DNA from: an uncultured Campylobacter sp.
Lineage (GTDB): Bacteria; Campylobacterota; Campylobacteria; Campylobacterales; Campylobacteraceae
DNA length: 6,670 bases
Assembly: GCF_937997405.1 (NCBI RefSeq)
Contig: NZ_CALKTL010000151.1
Location: 1 to 6,670, forward strand
Direction of reading: 5' to 3'
Part shown: positions 1-3,794 of the stretch, one piece after another
Layout: every line of letters begins with the position of its first letter
How positions within the stretch are numbered: position 1 is the first letter of the stretch
Made by a program: the position numbers and the translations under genes
The notes under the pieces: generated by a model
The model's database searches: none
Told to the model about the DNA's origin: nothing
The model's input: only the letters and a program-made list of their open reading frames with translations

Positions 1-1
1 A

Positions 2-91
2 ATGGACATTCAATTCAATACAAACGAAGATTACAATAAATTAGCCCTTAGTCAGCTGCGCAAATTTAAAGGGAGCCAATGGCTAGAATGA
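2..91 (+). CDS. C-terminal end of an unidentified upstream gene
   Basis: This is the only + frame open from the window edge to mqnC; it ends at TGA 89-91. The visible 29 residues are hydrophilic (NTNEDYNK near the start, RKFKGSQWLE at the end). The ATG at 2-4 may be an internal Met of a longer protein cut off by the window, or the start of a very small one. I do not recognise it. Its stop overlaps the start of mqnC: the ATG at 88 forms an ATGA overlap with the TGA, and the ATG at 79 lies 13 bases upstream of the frame's end. This is typical of translationally coupled genes in one operon, and it is the main argument that the frame is real, because 29 open codons can occur by chance. Confidence 0.5.
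   Translation: MDIQFNTNEDYNKLALSQLRKFKGSQWLE
68..90 (+). promoter_or_regulatory. Ribosome binding site with two candidate mqnC starts
   Basis: AAAGGGAG at 68-75 is a good Shine-Dalgarno sequence. It lies only 3 bases before ATG 79-81 and 12 bases before ATG 88-90. Neither spacing is ideal. The second ATG overlaps the upstream stop codon as ATGA, a common coupling arrangement, and would remove only MAR from the protein. I keep 79 as the start but regard 88 as equally possible. Confidence 0.5.
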
Positions 92-1128
92 GCGCCGATG
101 AGGCGCTAGAGCTGATCGAGCATGCCGATCTGAACGAGCTTGGGCGCGCGGCGTTTGCGCGCAAGCGCGAGCTACACCCGGATCGCGTCACGACCTTCAT
201 CATCGATCGAAACATAAACTACACCAATGCGTGCATGATAGATTGCAAATTTTGCGCATTTTATCGCCACGCAAGCGACGCGGACGCCTACGTGCTAAGC
301 TTTGAGCAGATTAGCGAAAAGATCGAGGAGCTCATCGCCGTGGGCGGTACGCAAATTTTATTTCAAGGCGGCGTTCATCCGAAGCTAAAAATCGAATGGT
401 ACGAGGATCTCGTGGAATTCATCCGCAAAAATTATCCGAGCATCACGATCCACGGCTTCTCGGCGATCGAGATCGATTATATCGCGCGCCTTAGCGGCAT
501 CAGCACGCTCGAAGTACTTCGCAGACTGCAAGCCAAGGGGCTCTACTCGATGCCCGGAGCCGGAGCCGAAATTTTAAGCGACCGCGTGCGAGAGCTAGTA
601 GCGCCGCGTAAAAGCGACAGCGCCACGTGGCTTAGAGTGCACGAGGAGGCGCACGGCATCGGTATGAAAACGACCGCCACGATGATGTTCGGCACGCTTG
701 AGAGCACGCGCGAGATCGTAGAGCACTGGGATAAAATCCGCGAGCTGCAAGACCGCACGGGCGGCTTTCGAGCGTTCATTTTATGGAGCTTTCAGGGGCA
801 GAACACCCGCCTTTTGCGCGAGCATCCCAAGATCAAAAAGCAAAGCCCGAACCGCTACCTGCGCCTGCTCGCCGTTTCGCGGCTATTTTTGGATAATTTT
901 AAAAACATCCAAAGCAGCTGGGTCACGCAGGGCAGCTACATCGGGCAGCTGGCGCTGAAATTCGGCGCGAACGATCTGGGAAGCACGATGATGGAGGAAA
1001 ACGTCGTAAAGGCCGCGGGCGCGAGCTTTCGGATGAGCAAGGACGAGATGATAGCGCTGATCCGCGACATAGGCGAAATACCCGCCAAGCGCAACACCAA
1101 CTACGATATTTTGGAGACGTACGCTTAG
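79..1128 (+). CDS. mqnC: Dehypoxanthine futalosine cyclase (radical SAM, menaquinone synthesis)
   Basis: MqnC is a cytoplasmic radical SAM enzyme of the futalosine pathway; it converts dehypoxanthine futalosine to the cyclic form on the route to menaquinone. The radical SAM cysteines are C52, C56 and C59 in CMIDCKFCAFYR, preceded by IDRNINYTN (42-50), which is typical of MqnC rather than of its paralogue MqnE. Further family blocks are FQGGVHP (95-101), HGFSAIEI (125-132), SMPGAGAEIL (157-166), TATMMFG (199-205), GGFRAFILWSFQ (228-239), SSWVTQG (279-285) and GANDLGSTMMEENVV (297-310). The 349-residue length is normal for the family and no expected block is missing. The start is ambiguous between 79 and 88 (see the ribosome binding site entry). 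The gene overlaps the frame upstream but is followed by a 705-base gap. Menaquinone is the respiratory quinone in Campylobacter, so the gene is likely important for growth. Confidence 0.96.
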   Translation: MARMSADEALELIEHADLNELGRAAFARKRELHPDRVTTFIIDRNINYTNACMIDCKFCAFYRHASDADAYVLSFEQISEKIEELIAVGGTQILFQGGVHPKLKIEWYEDLVEFIRKNYPSITIHGFSAIEIDYIARLSGISTLEVLRRLQAKGLYSMPGAGAEILSDRVRELVAPRKSDSATWLRVHEEAHGIGMKTTATMMFGTLESTREIVEHWDKIRELQDRTGGFRAFILWSFQGQNTRLLREHPKIKKQSPNRYLRLLAVSRLFLDNFKNIQSSWVTQGSYIGQLALKFGANDLGSTMMEENVVKAAGASFRMSKDEMIALIRDIGEIPAKRNTNYDILETYA

Positions 1129-1292
1129 GCGCGGACTTTTGCGTGTTTGCGGCAGAAATTTATGCGCTTACGGCGCGAATTTAGCGGCAAAATTTATCTT
1201 AAAACAGATAGCGAATTTTTGCGATCGCGAGCGTGGAATTTTGCCGTAGGATTTAAAATTTTAGTATCGGTACGGGTTTAAATTTACTGGCG

Positions 1293-1309
1293 CGAGCGGA
1301 ATTCGCTCG
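1293..1309 (+). terminator. Possible weak terminator hairpin after mqnC
   Basis: CGAGCG (1293-1298) pairs perfectly with CGCTCG (1304-1309) around a GAATT loop and is followed by TAAAATTTTATTTT. The stem is GC-rich but short, and the T tract is interrupted. It lies about 165 bases after the mqnC stop. It could end the mqnC transcript, but AT-rich words are so common here that a downstream T run carries little weight. Confidence 0.3.
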
Positions 1310-1425
1310 GTAAAATTTTATTTTGCTGCGAAATTTCGCCTTAGAATTTTATGAATGCGAAATTCTACGCTGCAAGATTAACGCGGCGGAGACGGCGCCC
1401 GAGACGATTTTGTGAAGGCGCTTGC

Positions 1426-1542
1426 CGTATTTGCGGCGACAAAACATATTACAGTTTCGATACGCCGCAGAGCTGTGTGTTTGGTAGCAGCAGCATGCGC
1501 CCCCGTTTAGGCGCGGATATTTCGTTTTGTGCCGCAAATGCG
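1426..1542. repeat. Inverted repeat, 19-20 bp arms flanking 78 bp
   Basis: The left arm 1426-1445 reads CGTATTTGCGGCGACAAAAC. The right arm 1524-1542 reads GTTTTGTGCCGCAAATGCG, whose reverse complement matches the left arm with one mismatch and one single-base indel. Pairing can resume inward at ATAT (1446-1450 and 1517-1520) after a few unpaired bases. The element lies in the only part of the spacer that lacks AAATTT-type sites. It could be a remnant of a small mobile element, a structured RNA, or chance. No transposase or target duplication is visible. Confidence 0.5.
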
Positions 1543-1682
1543 CTGTGACAATTTCGCCTCGTAGCTAGAATGCGTTGCGGCGGGGAGCCGTTTGGGGCGC
1601 TGAAATTTTACAAAACGTACGGCGCGATTAAATTTAAAATTTTAAAGCAGGACGGGAAAAACTGCCCTAGCGCGAAATTTTA

Positions 1683-1718
1683 GAAGCGAGTTTGAAGAAA
1701 ATTTTGAAAACTCGTTTT
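1683..1718 (+). terminator. Hairpin followed by T run upstream of the M16 gene
   Basis: CGAGTTT (1687-1693) pairs with AAACTCG (1708-1714) across a 14-base loop. The stem can extend outward through G-T and A-T pairs to about 1684 and 1717. The right arm runs into TTTT (1715-1718). It may be a weak rho-independent terminator or a leader structure for the gene starting at 1834. The large loop argues against an efficient terminator. Confidence 0.3.
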
Positions 1719-1833
1719 AGCGAAATTTTAAAAGCAGGCCCGGCGCAAATTTCAAAAACGACTTGGCTGCGTCAAAATTTTAAAACCGCGCCTGTAAGAG
1801 CGATGAAATTTAAAAATTTTATAAAGGAAAACG

Positions 1834-3093
1834 ATGAAAAAAAAAGAGATTTCACTTAAAACCAAAGGCGGCAAGAGCGCTAAAATCGACTTTTTGTATC
1901 AGTTCGACGATTCGCTGCCGGTGGCGAGCTTCAAGTTAATTTTTAAAGCAAGCGGCGCGGTGAGCGAGAAGATAGCGGGGCTTGCGCGCATCTGCGCGGG
2001 CGTTTTGGGCGAGGGCTCAAAGACGCTGGGAGTGAGCGAATTCCACCGCAAGCTCGATATCCGCGCGGTCGAGATCAGCGCCGCGAGCAATTTTGAAACC
2101 TTCGGCATCCAGCTAAACTGCCTAAAAGAGCACTTCGATTTCGGTCTAGATATGCTGCGAGAGCTGCTTAAAGAGCCCAATTTAACGCCCTCGGTGCTCG
2201 AAAAGCTAAAAATGCAAACCATAGGCGAGATCGCCGTGCTAAAAAGCGAGTTTGATTACATCGCGACGTGCAACCTAAAAGCGCTTCTGTATCCGCGCAC
2301 GAGGCTCGCTCAGCCGCTCATAGGCGACGAGGCGAGCATAGAGCGGATCACGATGAAGGACGTGCGGGAGTTTTTCGCCTCGCTTAGTTTAGAGAATTTA
2401 TACGTCGTTTTATGCGGCGACGTGAGCGATAAAAACCCAAAAATCGCGGAAATTTTGAGCCTCTTTTCGAGCGGCGAAAAGCGCGAGCTGCCGTTTTTCA
2501 CGCCGAGCGATGCGAAAAAAATAAAGATCCAAAAGGAGCAGACGCAGCAGGCATACATCTACTTCGGCGCGCCATTTACGCTGCCAAAGGAGCAGGAGTT
2601 CATCGCAAACACCGCGCTTTTCGTGCTCGGAAGCAGCGGTTTCGGCAGCAGGCTGATGGAGCGCATCCGCGTTAAGCACGGGCTTGCGTACTCGGTCTAT
2701 GCGCGCGGCGATTTTGAGCTTAGCCGCCGCGAGTTTTGGGGCTATCTGCAGACGAAAAACGAAAATTTACAAAACGCCGCCGCGCTCGTAAAGGCAGAGA
2801 TCGCGAAGTTTATCGCCTCGGGCGTGAGCGAAGCGGAGCTAAAAAGCGCAAAAAAATTCCTAATCGGAAGCGCCGTGCTGCAAAAAGAGACGATGTTTAA
2901 GCGCGCGGCGATCGCGCAGAGCGAGTATTACAAGGGCTACGCATTCGGCGAGTTCGAGCGAAATTTAAAGCGCATCGAGACGCTAAAGCTCGGGGCGCTC
3001 AACGATTTCATCAAGTCACACGACGAGATCATGAACCTAAGCTTTTCCGTCATTTGCGACGAGGCCACCGCAAAAAAGGGGCTTAAAATTTAG
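1834..3093 (+). CDS. M16-family (insulinase-like) protein lacking the zinc motif
   Basis: This 419-residue protein has the two-domain layout of M16B peptidases. M16 enzymes bind zinc through HxxEH in the N-terminal half. Here the matching segment is ARICAGVLGEGSK (51-63), so by my alignment the three positions are R52, A55 and G56 and all are lost. An E at 132 in GEIAVLKSE may match the family's distal Glu. The C-terminal half keeps the conserved FGSRLMERIRVKHGLAYSV (270-288), including R279 and Y286 spaced as in the R/Y motif of non-catalytic M16B subunits. There is no signal peptide, so it is probably cytoplasmic. It most likely acts as a non-catalytic partner or scaffold for an HxxEH subunit encoded elsewhere. 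The start is supported by AAAGGA at 1823-1828, five bases before ATG. The position after mqnC matches, from memory, C. jejuni Cj0463 and H. pylori HP0657 (annotated ymxG). The exact substrate is unknown. Confidence 0.9.
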   Translation: MKKKEISLKTKGGKSAKIDFLYQFDDSLPVASFKLIFKASGAVSEKIAGLARICAGVLGEGSKTLGVSEFHRKLDIRAVEISAASNFETFGIQLNCLKEHFDFGLDMLRELLKEPNLTPSVLEKLKMQTIGEIAVLKSEFDYIATCNLKALLYPRTRLAQPLIGDEASIERITMKDVREFFASLSLENLYVVLCGDVSDKNPKIAEILSLFSSGEKRELPFFTPSDAKKIKIQKEQTQQAYIYFGAPFTLPKEQEFIANTALFVLGSSGFGSRLMERIRVKHGLAYSVYARGDFELSRREFWGYLQTKNENLQNAAALVKAEIAKFIASGVSEAELKSAKKFLIGSAVLQKETMFKRAAIAQSEYYKGYAFGEFERNLKRIETLKLGALNDFIKSHDEIMNLSFSVICDEATAKKGLKI

Positions 3094-3280
3094 CCCGTCG
3101 CGACACAGCGAGTGCATACCTGCGACCGGCCTAAAATTTGGATAAATTTTAAAATTTGTAAAGCGGCGCGGATAATATTAAGGCGCGAACGGCGCTAAAT
3201 TTTACTTTTGCGCTCCGTTTGCGGACGGCTTGTGCGTTTAAAATTTAAAACCTCGCCTGCCGTTGCGCTAAAACTTGCGA

Positions 3281-3295
3281 GGCTTTGCAAAAGCC
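3281..3295 (+). other. Perfect short hairpin
   Basis: GGCTTT (3281-3286) and AAAGCC (3290-3295) pair perfectly around a GCA loop. No T run follows, so it is not a typical terminator. The palindrome CCTTATAAGG lies 15 bases downstream. It is a minor structure of unknown role. Confidence 0.3.
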
Positions 3296-3405
3296 GCTAA
3301 ATCTGCGAGCCTTATAAGGGCGGCTAAATTTAAAGGCGCCGTGCACGGCTCGGAAAATTTCAGCGCGTAAAATCAAAGCCCGATTTAGCACGCCGTCTGT
3401 AAGCC

Positions 3406-3531
3406 GCGCCGTGAAATTTAAAAAGGCGCGCAGTGGCGGCTGCCGTAATTGAATTTTTGCGGTTTGCAAATCGCGCTGCGAAAATTAAAGTCGCGACTTG
3501 GGCTTTCACGAGCGGCGCCGTGAAATTTAAA
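3406..3531 (+). repeat. Exact 17-base direct repeat, copies 109 bp apart
   Basis: GCGCCGTGAAATTTAAA occurs at 3406-3422 and again at 3515-3531. A 17-base exact repeat in so short a spacer is far beyond chance, even in biased sequence. The second copy forms the right arm of the hairpin at 3504-3525; the first has no such partner. Confidence 0.8.
3504..3525 (+). terminator. Hairpin followed by TTT, possible terminator
   Basis: TTTCACG (3504-3510) pairs with CGTGAAA (3519-3525). Within the loop, GC (3512-3513) can pair with GC (3517-3518). The sequence continues TTTAAAGC. The stem is nearly symmetric in AT flanks, so it could work on either strand. The short T run makes it a weak candidate; it lies about 410 bases after the M16 gene. 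Confidence 0.3.
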
Positions 3532-3654
3532 GCGACCGCGCTCTGTTTTTAAAACCCGGTTCGCGCCGCAAAGTACGGCCGCCAAATAAAACACGCCGCA
3601 GAGCGGGCAAAATTTATGGAAGAATATAGCGAATAAATTTGCCGCAATGGGCGA

Positions 3655-3746
3655 AATTTCGATCAAATTTAGGCAAGCGTTCGATGCGGCGCATAGAATT
3701 TCGATCAAATTTAGGCGGATGATTTCACTGCGGCGTATAAAATTTC
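3655..3746 (+). repeat. Degenerate 42-44 bp tandem repeat in the recG leader
   Basis: AATTTCGATCAAATTTAGGC is exact at 3655-3674 and 3697-3716, copies 42 bases apart. Each is followed by a variable stretch and then TGCGGCG(C/T)ATA(G/A) before the next AATTTC, which starts a third, diverged unit at 3741. Unit lengths are 42 and 44 bp. A weaker match, TAAATTTGCC, lies upstream at about 3634. The 42 bp period is close to four helical turns, which would place the words on one face of the DNA. The array ends about 45 bases before the recG start, so it may influence recG expression. Confidence 0.75.
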
Positions 3747-3779
3747 ACAGCGCAAGGGCTTAAATGCCTATCAAATTTT

Positions 3780-3794
3780 AAAGGATGAAAATTG
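3780..3794 (+). promoter_or_regulatory. recG ribosome binding site and TTG start
   Basis: AAAGGA (3780-3785) lies six bases before TTG 3792-3794, an ideal spacing. The in-frame stop TGA at 3786-3788 rules out any earlier start in the RecG frame. An ATG at 3785 overlaps the Shine-Dalgarno sequence but is in another frame and encodes only MKIDF before TGA at 3800-3802. Loss of one A from the AAAA at 3788-3791 would put that ATG in frame with recG. Confidence 0.7.

Larger units (their letters stand above)
1129..1833 (+). other. Gene-free spacer rich in AAATTT words
   Basis: I find no convincing gene in these 705 bases. Short open frames at 1351-1548 (+, 65 codons) and 1349-1537 (-, 62 codons) face each other across the same inverted repeat, match no family I know and lack good ribosome binding sites. 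The sequence is a mixture of GCG-rich stretches and AAATTT, AAAATTTT or GAATTT words; by hand I count 22 RAATTY sites. None falls between about 1366 and 1601. The spacer also holds two hairpins (1293-1309 and 1683-1718). No tRNA or rRNA is seen. In compact Campylobacter genomes a spacer this long between conserved neighbours is unexpected. Confidence 0.75.
3094..3791 (+). other. Second gene-free spacer, AAATTT-rich, with repeats
   Basis: About 700 bases separate the M16 gene from recG. No frame encodes a recognisable protein. Open frames on the minus strand (3245-3469 and 3418-3708) are composed of the repeated words and have no family signature. I count 18 RAATTY sites by hand. The spacer contains two hairpins (3281-3295 and 3504-3525), a 17-base direct repeat at 3406 and 3515, the 10-bp palindrome CCTTATAAGG at 3310-3319, and a 42-44 bp tandem repeat ending about 45 bases before recG. 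No tRNA or rRNA is seen. Confidence 0.75.

Noticed and set aside
1349..1548. Two facing small frames of 62 and 65 codons in the first spacer, one with a Cys pair (CEGACRIC)
   Set aside because: There is no good ribosome binding site and no family similarity I can recognise, and the two coincide with an inverted repeat, which tends to give paired frames by chance.
1809..1825. TTTTATAAA as a -10 element for the M16 gene
   Set aside because: It overlaps the ribosome binding site and would place the transcript start at or after the start codon.
3736..3742. TATAAAA as a recG promoter -10 element
   Set aside because: It is a fair match, but AT words are so frequent here and no convincing upstream element is visible, so I did not list it as a feature.
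3094..3791. CRISPR array, suggested by the repeated words
   Set aside because: Repeats are few and diverged, the intervals are not uniform unique spacers, and there are no cas genes in the window.
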